From: Anisus vortex
Lineage: Eukaryota; Mollusca; Gastropoda; Planorbidae
Reading direction: 5' to 3'
NCBI GenBank assembly: GCA_949126835.1
Contig: CASBPS010000116.1
Span: 1,225,001 to 1,289,000 of the forward strand
Length of the DNA stretch: 64,000 nucleotides
The notes beneath the pieces are model-generated. The model was not told the origin of the DNA. It worked only from the letters and a program-made list of their open reading frames with translations, and searched no databases. This document shows, piece by piece, positions 42,641-54,420 of this stretch (positions are counted from its first letter, which is position 1; every line of letters starts with the position of its first letter). The position numbers and the translations under genes are program-made.

Positions 42641-44470
42641 CTTGTTTGTTCATAATGAAAGTTTTAAATGCTGTTTAGTGGTTGATTTACTTGACCATAT
42701 GAGAAAATCCAATGTATGGTGTAACGTCACTTGGAAATGACCGAAAATGACCGGAGCATTTAGAATGAAGGTCCATACATATATTACGTACACAAAAAGT
42801 TAAATTAGTATTTCTATACCCCCTCCCAGTAGCACTCTGTACCTTTTGAACACTCTTCCCCACACGAAGCGTACGTAGAAATTAGTTTAGTATGTTATTA
42901 CATGTTTAAACAAAGATTCTGCGAATAGAAACATGACTCGAGGCACACACTTTCCAGTAACTTTTGTTAATATCTCATGTGTGAGTAATTTCTTATTGTA
43001 TTTGTTATCGTTTATAATAAATGTTTCTTCAGCTCGATTTTTATGTATCATTAAAACGTAAACACAGCCACGTGTGGAAAATGTATGTTACATTTAAATT
43101 TAACTCTTAACGGCTTATTCCTGGAAGTTTGAAAGGGGAGGCGGTAGGCAATTATTAGTTAGTCGAAAGGGCAATGAACTTATGACCTAAGGAATCTATA
43201 TTCTTATCTTTACAATCTTCAACTTACTTCAAGCCTTAACTATAAGGCTGTACAGAAATTTTAATTCAAAGTCTAAAATGAGCAGTCTATTAAATGAAGT
43301 AAATGCGTACAAATAAAAACAAGCTAATAGCAAAAAAGGTGTTTAAAACTTATGTTTACAATGTCAATATATTAATTAATAATTTGTTAGTTTTCTAAAT
43401 TGTTTTCATAATTTGAAACAAAATTGATTATTATACTGTATTGTATCCAAATGAATGCAAATTATGAAGAAAAATCAATAAATAGCTAACAAAATTGCCC
43501 TACAACATAAAAAAGCCAATTATCTCCCTTGATTATAATTTTAAGTTACTCCAGACGTCAAAAAATTAAGATTTAAGTAGCTAGAAATGAAAAATGACTG
43601 AATAAAAACAACAAATGAGTATATTTGTCATTAACTTAGTCTATATATACCTTGTTATTTAATATGTACATTGCACTATATTAGTCTATATATACCTTGT
43701 TATTTAATATGTACATTGCACTATATTTGTCTATATATACCTTGTTACTTAATATGTACATTGCACTATATTAGTCTATATATACCTTGTTATTTAATAT
43801 GTACATTGCACTATATTAGTCTATATATACCTTGTTATTTAATATGTACATTGCACTATATTTGTCTATATATACCTTGTTATTTAATATGTACATTGCA
43901 CTATATTAGTCTATATATACCTTGTTATTTAATATGTACATTGCACTATATTAGTCTATATATACCTTGTTATTTAATATGTACATTGCACTATATTAGT
44001 CTATATATACCTTGTTATTTAATATGTACATTGCACTATATTAGTCTATATATACCTTGTTATTTAATATGTACATTGCACTATATTAGTCTATATATAC
44101 CTTGTTATTTAATATGTACATTGCACTATATTTGTTGCAATGAGTTTAAATAATAAAAAAATAATAATAAAATAAAATTCAGCGTTATTTTAATCTAGGC
44201 TTGATTAAATATAATTGATGACAGAATATATTTTTAATGGAAAATTCTCTCGGTATGTCAGTTTTAAGTTTCTATATCATTCAAATTGTTCCTTCAAACT
44301 GTGGCCCGTAAACGTTTTTTGATATTAGGTTTGCTCGCGTTGAATTTTGTAAAAGACATACTATTGAACGTCTAACCTCTGTCAAAAGTCAAAACACGTC
44401 CTCACATAGATCTAAAAAAAATATATCTCTACACACTTTCTTTTTATGTGGTGAGATGTTCCTTGCTGAC
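42641..44470 (-). repeat. DR dispersed repeat, minus orientation
   Basis: Nearly collinear with 20.33-22.2 kb: TTAGTGGTTGATTTACTTGA, AACGTCACTTGGAAATGACC, TTTCTATACCCCCTCCCAGT, CATGTGTGAGTAATTTCTTA, TAAAACGTAAACACAGCCAC, CTATAAGGCTGTACAG, AGAAGTAAATGCG-type and TTATCTCCCTTGATTATAAT blocks. This copy lacks the Harbinger insertion found at 20.79 kb. Confidence 0.8.
43630..44138. repeat. Minisatellite, 45-bp unit, about 11 copies
   Basis: The unit is CTATATTAGTCTATATATAC followed by CTTGTTATTTAATATGTACA+TTGCA. Copies are nearly identical, with TTAGT/TTTGT variants. The length is divisible by 3, producing a spurious 160-residue frame of 15-residue repeats. Homologous to the 31.02-kb array. Confidence 0.95.
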
Positions 44471-45060
44471 AGTAAAATTTGTGGAAGTTTAGTGGACCGA
44501 ATATACGTCATTCTATGCAGTTGAAACTTGGCACATGGACGTTACACTGATGATAACACATCATATCAATTTTCTTTGACCCTAAAATCAGCTCATTTTG
44601 AAGTACGTAAGACATAGCAAATAATGTTTACTTTTCATCCCCATACCCAATATTATATGTGAAATTTTAAACTATAAATTATACGTCTTTGATAGGCGTA
44701 TAAATTATCAGCTATGCATCTCAAGTGAATTTTAAAAGAAATGCTTATAATATATTAATTTGTAATTTATTTAGTAGATAAGATTATAACTGATTTAAAT
44801 ATGACATAATTTCTCATTTTACACAGCTATGATTTATATCGATGAAATATGAGATATATTATAAAAAAAAGAAATCATTTATTTTTCCACACGATCAATG
44901 AGTCTACAGTTGCACGGAAGAGGATTTCAATTCGCTAAAAACAAAGGAAATTATGTAGACATTTTAATAGACGAAATCTCTACTGTAGAAATACACATTT
45001 TGATTTTGAGAATTTCACCATTTTTTACAATCTTGTCTATATAATGAAATTTGGTAAAGA
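44471..45060. repeat. DR-related sequence leading into the 65-bp array
   Basis: About 44880-45060 parallels 34.65-34.85 kb (GAGTCTACAGTTGCACGGAA, TTATGTAGACATTTTAATAG, TTTGATTTTGAGAATTTCAC). The remainder is AT-rich with no gene. Confidence 0.55.
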
Positions 45061-46100
45061 AGTATAATTGCTAACACCATGAAACACTTAATAATATTAA
45101 ACAGTCAATTTCAAGCTATTATCGACGTATAATTGCTAACACCATGAAACACTTAATAATATTAAACAGTCAATTTCAAGCTATTATCGACGTATAATTG
45201 CTAACACCATGAAACACTTAATAATATTAAACAGTCAATTTCAAGCTATTATCGACGTATAATTGCTAACACCATGAAACACTTAATAATATTAAACAGT
45301 CAATTTCAAGCTATTATCGACGTATAATTGCTAACACCATGAAACACTTAATAATATTAAACAGTCAATTTCAAGCTATTATCGACGTATAATTGCTAAC
45401 ACCATGAAACACTTAATAATATTAAACAGTCAATTTCAAGCTATTATCGACGTATAATTGCTAACACCATGAAACACTTAATAATATTAAACAGTCAATT
45501 TCAAGCTATTATCAACGTATAATTGCTAACACCATGAAACACTTAATAATATTAAACAGTCAATTTCAAGCTATTATCGACGTATAATTGCTAACACCAT
45601 GAAACACTTAATAATATTAAACAGTCAATTTCAAGCTATTATCAACGTATAATTGCTAACACCATGAAACACTTAATAATATTAAACAGTCAATTTCAAG
45701 CTATTATCGACGTATAATTGCTAACACCATGAAACACTTAATAATATTAAACAGTCAATTTCAAGCTATTATCGACGTATAATTGCTAACACCATGAAAC
45801 ACTTAATAATATTAAACAGTCAATTTCAAGCTATTATCGAAGTATAATTGCTAACACCATGAAACACTTAATAATATTAAACAGTCAATTTCAAACTATT
45901 ATCGACGTATAATTGCTAACACCATGAAACACTTAATAATATTAAACAGTCAATTTCAAACTATTATCGACGTATAATTGCTAACACCATGAAACACTTA
46001 ATAATATTAAACAGTCAATTTCAAGCTATTATCGACGTATAATTGCTAACACCATGAAACACTTAATAATCTTAAACAGTCAATTTCAAGCTATAATCGA
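45061..46100. repeat. Minisatellite, 65-bp unit, 16 copies
   Basis: The unit is GTATAATTGCTAACACCATG followed by AAACACTTAATAATATTAAA and CAGTCAATTTCAAGCTATTA+TCGAC. Copies differ at only a few positions (TCAAC, CAAAC, CTTAA), pointing to recent expansion. The DR copy at 34.82-34.90 kb has it once. Confidence 0.97.
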
Positions 46101-46339
46101 AAGAAAATTCCTGTTTGGGTTTCGCAAACATTAACAAATACTGAAACATTACTAGCAAGTCTAAGATGCCATTGCAAGAAAAATGATTTCAAGATCAACA
46201 AAATAAGAACTTCTTCTTCTTCAAATTACTGTGGAAACCCCGTTAGGACCGAGGAAAGAGTACACAATTTAACAGAAATAAAATAAAAAACATCAAAAAC
46301 AAGAAGTATAAACAGTTGATAGAGTTTCACTTTAGGTTT

Positions 46340-46640
46340 TTAGTCCAGCCCTTCAGTGAAGATTTGAAAGCCGGTGCAGTAGGGATACAGTGGATGCCTG
46401 GTCCAGGGTGTTCCACAGTCTAAGGCTGAAGGAAAAACCAATTTGTATACGTCGGTGCGTGTGTTTGCGACATGCAGTTTGAGCTGATGACCTCGGGTAG
46501 ATCGGGACACCTGTTGGATGTGACCTGGCCGTTTGAATATTTCGAACATAACAATTTAAACTGATTGGGCATTCGCAACATCGCCCTGCAAAAAATAAAC
46601 CTTTTCTAAGACTATGGGCACTGGCAAATTTTTTCAAAAC
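46340..46640 (-). pseudogene. Non-LTR retrotransposon ORF2 C-terminus, frameshifted
   Basis: Two overlapping minus frames must be combined. One reads T-H-T-D-V-Y-K-L-V-F-P-S-A, and the other continues F-S-L-R-L-W-N-T-L-D-Q-A-S-T-V. A K-x-x-F-x-P-x-x-x-x-x-W-N-x-L block is typical of the last 60 residues of CR1/Jockey-type reverse transcriptases. A frameshift lies within the F-P-S-A stretch. It interrupts the DR copy between the 65-bp array and 46.65 kb. Confidence 0.6.
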
Positions 46641-47125
46641 AATAGACTACAATCATGCAATTCTATTTAGTAAAACGTGGTCTGTTTTAAAGATTTAAAC
46701 AAAGATTCTACAAATAAAACGCGTGAAGAACTAAGGTTATTGCATACAAATATCGAATCATAATACAGAAAACTAGTAGCATGGCATTAGGTACAAACTT
46801 TACAGTATTACATGTGTAATTTCTTATTTTATTTCTTCTTGTTTATAAAAACCAGTAAATTTTTTCCTAAGCTCGAAATAAAGCCTCATAAAAACGTAAA
46901 CACAACTATTTAAATTTGTCTCTTAACGGGATATTCCGGTCAGGCTGGAAAAGGAGACTGTGCTCCAATATATTATGTTATTTCAGTGTAGTTAGTCGAA
47001 AAGGTTAGAAACTTTCACCCTCTAGGCTCTCTTTTCTTTTCTTACATTCATTGTTTTTTTAAATAACGTTACTGTGCGTAGTTGCATCTACAATAACAAT
47101 ATATATACAAAAATAAAATTAAAGT
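46641..47125 (-). repeat. DR copy, minus orientation, left part
   Basis: Parallels 35.1-35.65 kb: AATTCTATTTAGTAAAACG, AGCATGGCATTAGGTACAAA, CATAAAAACGTAAACACAAC, TTATTTCAGTGTAGTTAGTC. Interrupted at about 47.13 kb by a GC-rich block and resuming at about 48.40 kb. Confidence 0.75.
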
Positions 47126-48385
47126 GATCAACATCCACCAATTCTTTTGGCTGGGGAGGGGGGAAGAGGTATATATGGGGTGTATCTGGCTGGAGGAGGG
47201 GTGTTAATACCCATTAATTGTCTTGGGGGCTTTGGGGGCGTGCTGCCGCCGCATAGGTCTTTCTGGCTGCCTGAAAACACTGACTGGGCCAGTGAGTTTC
47301 GAGTCCGCATCGGTAGCACTTTTGGTGTCTATCGGTGACTATGACAAGGAGGTGACAAGTATATATGGCGGAGGTCCCCTTTGTATTCCACTGATATGTA
47401 GTGGGGGAATTTCACTATCATTTTTAAGTTTAATGTGGCGTGTCTACTTATCTGCAGGCACTGGAGGCCTCTCTACCTTGACCTCCGACCCAGGCTCGGC
47501 GAGGTCTTCAAAGAGCCGTTCTACAAAACAGCTTTTAATGCTAGCTGTCTGCCAGCGTAAGGTCACTTTTGATGTTTCCGTATGAACAGTTTTAATTGTC
47601 ATTCGTATGTCTCCGTCGGTTCCGTAAGTTTTGTTTATTAGTTGTCTTCTCACTTCCGGTGTGGTCTTCAGGAACCACACTAGGGGGGACTCGATCCTAT
47701 ATAGTGCGACAACTTCAGGTGTCTAAATGCCTAGAATATTTTGAATGTTTGTCATTGTGCTTTGTTTTGCCGCCTCCGGGCCACTTAAATAGATTCTTAA
47801 AGTGTCCGGGCAATGAGTCTGCCTTCTACAAGTTCAGTTTTCGGGACCTAGTAGTGGTAAGTAATGGGCGGGTTTCTGTTGGTTGCCATTGCGCGCACGG
47901 GGAAAAAAAACAAGGTAAACACACTTACCACTCCGCCCTCAACTACGGTTGTGTGTTGCCCCGGGTGGCTCTTGGTGGGTGGCGTTTCTCAGTCCTCGGC
48001 TGGATGTGTCGTCACTTTGCCGGGAGGTTTGCTGCTGGGCTCAGGAGTTTGGGTGCGGTCACCGGATGGTGACATCTGCCCTGGAGAGGTGTTGCTCGAC
48101 TTCTGGAAAGTCGGCCTGGCTCGGCCACTGGTCACCGGGTGGGTGCTGTTCACGACCAGGGTTGGCCACGGGTTACACAGCAAGTGCGTCTGACGGGGAC
48201 GGCCAGGGGTAGCCACTGGCAGGTGCCGATCCGCCGACTGGGTAAGGTTAAGGTCAGATGTAGTCTCGTGCGTGTGGACACACTGACTAAGTCACAGGTA
48301 GGTGAAAATATTGGTTGTCGTATACGTGTGAGTGAACGTGACGGGAAGTAACATAGGTACTGATCTGCCCTCCCCCACACAACAA
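47126..48385. other. GC-rich insertion of unknown origin in a DR copy
   Basis: About 1.25 kb, clearly more GC-rich than its surroundings. It sits between DR blocks that are adjacent at 35.64-35.70 kb. Several overlapping frames exist on both strands. The most protein-like is minus 47444-47680 (V-T-L-R-W-Q-T-A-S-I-K-S-C-F-V and F-E-D-L-A-E-P-G-S-E-V), which could be part of a retroelement ORF1/Gag-like protein, but I recognise no domain. GTGTGGTCTTCAGGAACCAC (47660-47679) is a near-palindrome. Most likely a decayed mobile element. Confidence 0.4.
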
Positions 48386-49580
48386 AAAAAAAAAACTTTA
48401 GTAAAAGGCGAAATATTAACACTTTGTGTAAAGAAGTCTTAACTATAAGTCTGTTAATAAATTATGTTTAATAATGCTAGTTGGATTCAATTAATTAAAA
48501 GCAGTCAATGCATACTAATGAAATCAAGTTCTTAGCTAAAAGGTGTTTTTAAAAATGTTAATGTAATGTAAAAATAGTAATTCTTTATTTGTCCATTTTA
48601 TGTTCTAGTTTTTTTGTTTTTTGTATCACTAATAACAATATTATATATTAATTTTATTTTGTATAAATTTGAAGGAGAGGTGTGAAATAAAACAAATCAT
48701 TAAAAAATAATATTTACCTACAATACCTGCAACATAATGGTTTATTATCTCCCTTGATTAGGTTTTGAAGTTCTTTCAGATGTCTACATTGAAGTTTAAA
48801 CAAAATTGTATGTATAAATAATATATAAAAAATGAACAAATTATTAAATAATTAATTGTTAATGTAAATTTTAAAACAAATTTGTAACCACTAGCTTGTT
48901 TTCATTTGTAGGCTACTCATCTCCAGAACTGTTGTGTTCATGTTTGTTTTTGTTGATCCAGTCAATGAAACCTTCGACTCGGGTGTAGACACTTGGGTAG
49001 TTGACTGAAACATATTGATATATTAAATTGAATTTACATATGTTTACATACATAATGTTAATGCTGTCTGGGACTTAAGTTATATAAATAGAAAGGTGAC
49101 TAAACAAGGACATTTTATTTTGTCTTTTACAATTCAAGCAGAGGGGGAAGTTTCTCAAACGTTATGTTAAAAATGAGATAAATATTTCGATAAAATACTC
49201 GGTGTATGGCGCACATTTTTTATTAGGTTTTCTTAAACAAGGCTTGTATTTGATATGTGCATTTGTAGTTATCATATTGTGCATCGGATTTTGATATTGT
49301 AATTAAATTGTATTCTTAATATTTAATACTTGAAATAAACATTACAATCCTACATACATCCTAAATTTACTTAGATTCATTGACGTATAAAATAATAATT
49401 TACCTTATGATGCGTTCATTGTCTTTTTATGTATCTTATTATCACGAAATTGTATTTGTAGTAGTTCTTAAACAATTCTAAAAATAAATCATAGACATTA
49501 TAAAACCCATTTAAACAAGTACTTTTTTTTTTACTTGAATAATTATGTACCGAGAAAAGTAATGTAAAGGTACATAAAGA
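48386..49580 (-). repeat. DR copy, minus orientation, right part
   Basis: TCTTAACTATAAGTCTGTTA, CTAATGAAATCAAGTTCTTA, TTTATTATCTCCCTTGATTA, TTTCTCAAACGTTATGTTAA and ATAAAATACTCGGTGTATGG blocks follow in order. No coding sequence. Confidence 0.75.
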
Positions 49581-50110
49581 TTTAACATATAATGTTGGTA
49601 TATTATTAAAATCAAAAATTATATTCTTTTAATTTATTTAAACAAAATTCAACATAAGCATACCCGATATTTAAATAATTAAACAAAGACCTACTATCTG
49701 TAGCTAAAACAATCAAAATTAGACATCTGTTGCAAGTTGCAACATCAAAATCTAATCAAAGGAGCTAATAGTCCTAATTTTAAGTCTTAGGTCAATGTTT
49801 TTTATTACAATTTTTTTTTACTATACAATTCGCATTTATATAATATAAAATGGATCATATTATATCCTTACTCATATGAACGTAAATAAAATAAAATCAA
49901 TAATTAATTAACATCTTAACATAGTGAATGTTTCTTTTAAAACACCTTTTTTGCTACTAACTTGTTTTTATTAGCGTGCGATTGCCGACAGGTTTGCTAT
50001 ACTTATTTATACTTATCTACAATTTTTGAACAGCCTTATAATTATAAAGTCTAAAAGTCAAAGGAAAAGATTTCTAAACTGAGTCTAGAGGGCCCCAGTT
50101 CCACACCAGT
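49581..50110 (+). repeat. DR copy, plus orientation
   Basis: AATCAAAGGAGCTAATAG...TTTAAGTCTTAGG, TTTTTGCTACTAACTTGTTT, and TTTTTGAACAGCCTTATAAT blocks. A degenerate copy. Confidence 0.7.
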
Positions 50111-50384
50111 TTGACTAACCGTCCACTTATAGCATATGTTTGCTTGGGGGAGGGGCTGGTTTGGGGGGTGCTCATGTATTCGGGTCCTTTAAGGATAGAT
50201 GTCCAATTTGGGGCGCTTCTTGTGGGGTGGCCCTATGCTGATGGGAGCTTCGGCGGGCTCCTGGGGTTGGGTTGATATAGGGGAGGGGTGGTCTGTTGAT
50301 CGGGAAGTTGGGAGAAAACAGGTGCGGGGGGGGGGGCAAGGAAAGCACATATACCCATCGTTAACAACTGTCCTTACCCTCCCC

Positions 50385-50600
50385 CGAGTTAGACATGGGT
50401 ATTTACTAAGAAACTATTTTTCACCTACACGGAAGACCTTACCCGGAGAACCTCTGAGGAAATGCAGTGCTATTTACCATGAGAAAAGACTTGATTCAAT
50501 ACCCCAGGAAGAATTGGAGCCTGTCTGGACTTACACCGCGATGTACCTTGAATATCCGCCCAGGAAGAATAAGAGCTAGACCGCACTTCCATGTCGGAAG
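50385..50600 (+). pseudogene. Coding-like remnant, related to 58555-58745
   Basis: One frame gives L-D-M-G-I-Y-stop-E. A shifted frame (to 50579) gives D-S-I-P-Q-E-E-L-E-P-V and M-Y-L-E-Y-P-P-R-K-N-K-S before a stop. The minus-strand remnant at 58555-58745 has D-M-G-N-Y-R-E, I-I-Q-D-E-L-E-P-E and N-V-Y-A-P-G-K-K in the same order. Both sit at the same side of a DR copy. No known domain. Confidence 0.35.
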
Positions 50601-51220
50601 AGACAGTTATACCCCCCCTCCCACCCACCCCTTAAAATAGAGCTCGATGCGGACAATCACTTAGATCTCTCATAAACAAATTTTATAAAACGACACTTTT
50701 AGTTCAGAAGCCGACAGTAAACTAACAAGAATGACCAAAGACAAAATCATTTAAAATATATTTTTTATTTAATATTAAACTTTAAACATCTATATTTAGA
50801 CTACTTATGAACTTTGACAATAGCTGACGAGTAACAGAACAAACACACAGAGAGACCGGACGACCTTGACCTACAGAGCAAGCCGCTTGGTTGGTTTTTA
50901 TGTCATCGGTTGCCAGTGCGTCGTGCATGGGAGGGGGATACCCAGGAGCACACTGAGTCCCCTTTCTCACCCCCTCCCCCACTACACATTGTACATCTTA
51001 GTAGTAATAAGTGACTTTAAATGCAATGGTTTGTATACATTAAAATAAAAAATGTTTAATCTCCATAAAAAGAATTTACACCCCACGTGCTAATTAACAA
51101 ATTTAGACATCGTAGATTTTAAAATCCTAAACATCAAAAAGTGATTGTATAAGGTTGATCTGGTGAAACGTCACGAATTGCATGAGGTCACCGTCTATTT
51201 TTAGATTCGGACAAACAAAG
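50600..51220. other. No gene recognised
   Basis: Mixed sequence. Short frames on both strands around 50.8-51.0 kb (Cys/Pro-rich) show no motif. The last 100 bp lead into the YqaJ-type pseudogene. Confidence 0.4.
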
Positions 51221-51230
51221 TGAAATAATC

Positions 51231-53694
51231 ATGGCGTCTGATACTGGATTTGTACTTGTGGTTCTAAATGAAAACTTGTGCAGCATTGTTGTATGAATAT
51301 ATTATATCTTCCCATTCATTGTTGTATGAAGATATTATATCTTCCCATTCATTGTTGTATGAATATATTATATCTTCCCATTCATTGTTGTATGAAGATA
51401 TTATATCTTCCCATTCATTGTTGTATGAATATATTATATCTTCCCATTCATTGTTGTATGAAGATATTATATCTTCCCATTCATTGTTGTATGAAGATAT
51501 TATATCTTCCCATTCAGGTTTGGAACTAAAAAACTTGTACAGCATTGTTGTATGAAGGTATTATATCTTCCCATTCAGGTTTGGAACTAAAAAACTTGTA
51601 CAGCATTGTTGTATGAAGATATTATATCTTCCCATTCAGGTTTGCAACTAAAAAGATGGCTTCAATGCAGAGACATAAAACAATCAGGAAATATGACTGA
51701 ACTTATAAAAAGGTAAGATTAAGCTTCGTCTCTGCTGTGAGATGTGAAGGCTTAGTCTAGTACTTGGCTTAACTTAGTAGTAGTACTAGTAGAAGTACTT
51801 GAATTTAAAATGTAGATCTCTCGTCGTTGTATTACTAGTAGATGATATCAAATACTATTATATTGTAGTAATTAGGGTTTATTGGAATCTTTTAGTCCTT
51901 ATATAGGTTGGAACTTATTATAGGCCTAGGTCAATTATATTTCAATATTTTTTTTATTTTAATACCAGTGACTCTCAGTGAGTGAGTTAGGCGATAGTCT
52001 GAATAGTGTTCGATGATGTTTAAATTTGAATATAATTTTATTATCACCACTTGCCTGGGGAACGATCATTGATTATGTCAACAATTTTAGACAATTTTTA
52101 CTCGCCTCTTACCTTCCTGTGCCACGCCATGTAAAATGCCTAGTGACTAGTGTTTAGTAGCTTAAACTTTCAAAATTATATGTCAGACAATTTTTACTTC
52201 TCCCCTTCAATTTAACAACTTTGTATATGACTGGCTATTATCTTTAAAATATAATAATTAAAAGGTCTACAATTTTTTTTTATATATCTTTCTAACTTGT
52301 TGAACAGACATCAAATTGACAGTTTTATTGTTGGTAAATTTTCAGGATACAGAAAGCAATACAGATATACAGATTTGTCTACATTGATATAACTATTGAC
52401 AACCGAAAGTGGTATGAGCGAAAGTTAGAGACGCTTACCATCTCCAACTCCACTGTCAATTCAGCTCGACCACCAGTGCCTCCTATTACAGGTTGGAAAA
52501 CCTTTCCTTTCGAAAACATAATTCCCCAGTTTTTTTAAATAATGGACATATTCACCACTAATTATTTGAACCTGCTTTAATTTCAAACCAAAAGGTGACT
52601 CTGGATGCTGGCACTTTAAAACCATTTGCCCTTGGAAAGTTGTATTTTAATAGTGGCCATATTCAACAATTATTGGATGTATCAGCTCGAGGATCGTAAT
52701 TTTGTAAAAGCCAAAATCTTACATAATTCATAAATTGTATCATCTACATATAACTCTAGTTAACACTGGAAAGATATATGCGACACAAGCTGTGAGTGTG
52801 TGATATCATCTTTAGGCAGGTGTAGCCATGTAGATGGAATACTATATGCCCTTTTAGATTTTATGAAAAACACTGCAACTGCAGCCGAAATTTCTGTAAC
52901 GTCAAAGACATGTACATGGAACAGAGGCAGACAAAACAAAAAGATCACCAGGAAAAATTTGTGACACAGTCTATAATAACAAAAAGAAACAAATTATCCA
53001 GGTTATTGATTGCAACCCCATTAAAGATAAATTTAGAATCGACATGTAAACGAACACGTCAATGCATTGATGACAGCCTTGAAAGTCAACAAAATGCACA
53101 ATAGCATGTTCGGTTCACTATTAACATTTGTATATGACGATTAAGGGCTAATTAATGAGAGAAAAGATGTTCTAATTACACTGCGACATATTTTCTTAGA
53201 CTCGATCATGGTTCCCAGGGCCAGCGATGATGACACTCTGGGACGGCATCCTACAGCTTTGACGTAAACTCAAGGCACCGAAGATTGGAAACGACAGCTG
53301 TAGGCTACGTATAACAGCTTCTGAAGCAAAAAGTTTTGCTAATTGTAAAACTAATGTATCAATGAAGAAACTTGTCTTCAACAAATTGTGGAACATCTCT
53401 TCCATACAAACATCCGCAATAAAATATGGCAGAGACCGCGAAGAGTGTCCTGAAAAAGACTATGTACTTTTAAAAAGAAAAAAAACTTCTCATTCAACTG
53501 CTAAGTTTGGCTTGGTTGAAGTTAAGTTCCAGTTTGCTTTAAGAGATGCAGATATCAACAATTTTGAAGAACATCTGTCACAATCTCAAAGAAATACGTT
53601 TTGTTTAAAGCGAGATGACAGTGGCACTATCCAGATACAGATGCAGCTAGAAGAAATATATTTTAGAAGTATAAAATTCAGAATTATAATTTAA
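51231..53694 (+). pseudogene. SAP / SWIM / YqaJ-type gene, decayed
   Basis: Pieces of an invertebrate multi-domain family with an N-terminal SAP, a SWIM zinc finger and a lambda-exonuclease-fold (YqaJ) domain. (1) 51637-51712 reads L-K-R-W-L-Q-C-R-D-I-K-Q-S-G-N-M-T-E-L-I, SAP-like, and ends at donor GTAAGA (51713). (2) TTTTCAG/GATACAG near 52346 opens a frame joined in phase, ending near 52539. (3) A SWIM finger C-E-C-x5-G-R-C-S-H has Cys/His codons at 52791, 52797, 52821 and 52827; its frame stops at about 52964, after which D-T-V-Y-N-N continues in another frame. (4) 53297-53694 has C-R-L-R-I-T-A-S-E-A-K-S and Y-G-R-D-R-E-E, the YqaJ start. The G-A-S-P-D-G and E-I-K-C-P catalytic segments are missing. 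A gene with unseen exons is possible, but the frameshift and the lost catalytic core favour a pseudogene. Confidence 0.6.
51275..51650. repeat. 33-bp minisatellite in the first exon region, plus about 60-bp units
   Basis: Seven units encode L-L-Y-E-(Y/D)-I-I-S-S-H-S. The Y/D position runs Y-D-Y-D-Y-D-D, so a 66-bp dimer was duplicated. Two further longer units (TTTGGAACTAAAAAACTTGT and TACAGCATTG) follow. The last partial copy is continuous with the SAP-like frame (S-S-H-S-G-L-Q-L-K-R-W). Confidence 0.9.
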
Positions 53695-54400
53695 TTAGGC
53701 AAAAATATTACTGTTGTATAGTTGAACTAATAATTTTGAACATTCGCAAATATAAGCAAAGAAAGTATAAACACTTAAGTCAATAAAAGGTAGGTGTAAT
53801 TAAAGCAAAATCATTTTTACACAAGACAAAGCAAATTTGAAGTAACTATGTACAGAAATAAATGTTTTATAGTCTTTTTTTGTCAAATCATTATAATTTG
53901 CACTTTTTAGCGATTAGAAGGGGGTCGCAATTAATACTTGAATCCTTCCCCCCCCCCTCCCCGGATTGATTGATAAAATATTTTAGAAAAAAAATATACA
54001 AACAAATTTGTATTAAAACATTTATAATTAATTGTAACAACTGCGACTCCTTTGATTGTCATATCGATATAATTATCTTTGGGGATGCATTCTCTTCCCC
54101 CCCCCCCGATGCCCTACTTTTTACTCCATTCACGTTTCTCTAAACATAAATGTGCATGAATCATTACAATACGTATCTCTAGCATCTCCCTGGAGATAGC
54201 TAACCCAGACTAAATGTGAACTATTTGGACCGTCGATCGCGAGTCCTAGCTTTCGCCTGAAGAGGTGTGTCCTAGCCTGTGCTGCACAGTGCTGCACTAG
54301 CTATTGGACTTCCAATTGCACGTCCTAACTTTCGCATGGATTGGTGATCCTAGCCTGTGCTGCACAAACATGTGTCTTTATACCTCTTCTTCTGCCCTCC
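53695..54400. other. No gene recognised
   Basis: AT-rich with two poly-C runs (53949 and 54097 regions) and a CTAGCCTGTGCTGCACA duplication at about 54272 and 54352. No coding signal. Confidence 0.45.
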
Positions 54401-54420
54401 ACACGATCGCTTTCATACGA

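Noticed and set aside
43671..44153. 160-residue frame of 15-residue repeats
   Set aside because: It is only the translation of a 45-bp minisatellite whose length is a multiple of three. No start context, and the homologous DR segments do not code.
47864..48212. Several 75-110-residue frames in the GC-rich island
   Set aside because: Overlapping frames on both strands are expected from GC-rich sequence with few stops. None has a recognisable motif.
53196..53405. Minus-strand 69-residue frame opposite the YqaJ segment
   Set aside because: Shadow of the plus-strand frame that carries the I-T-A-S and Y-G-R-x-x-E motifs.
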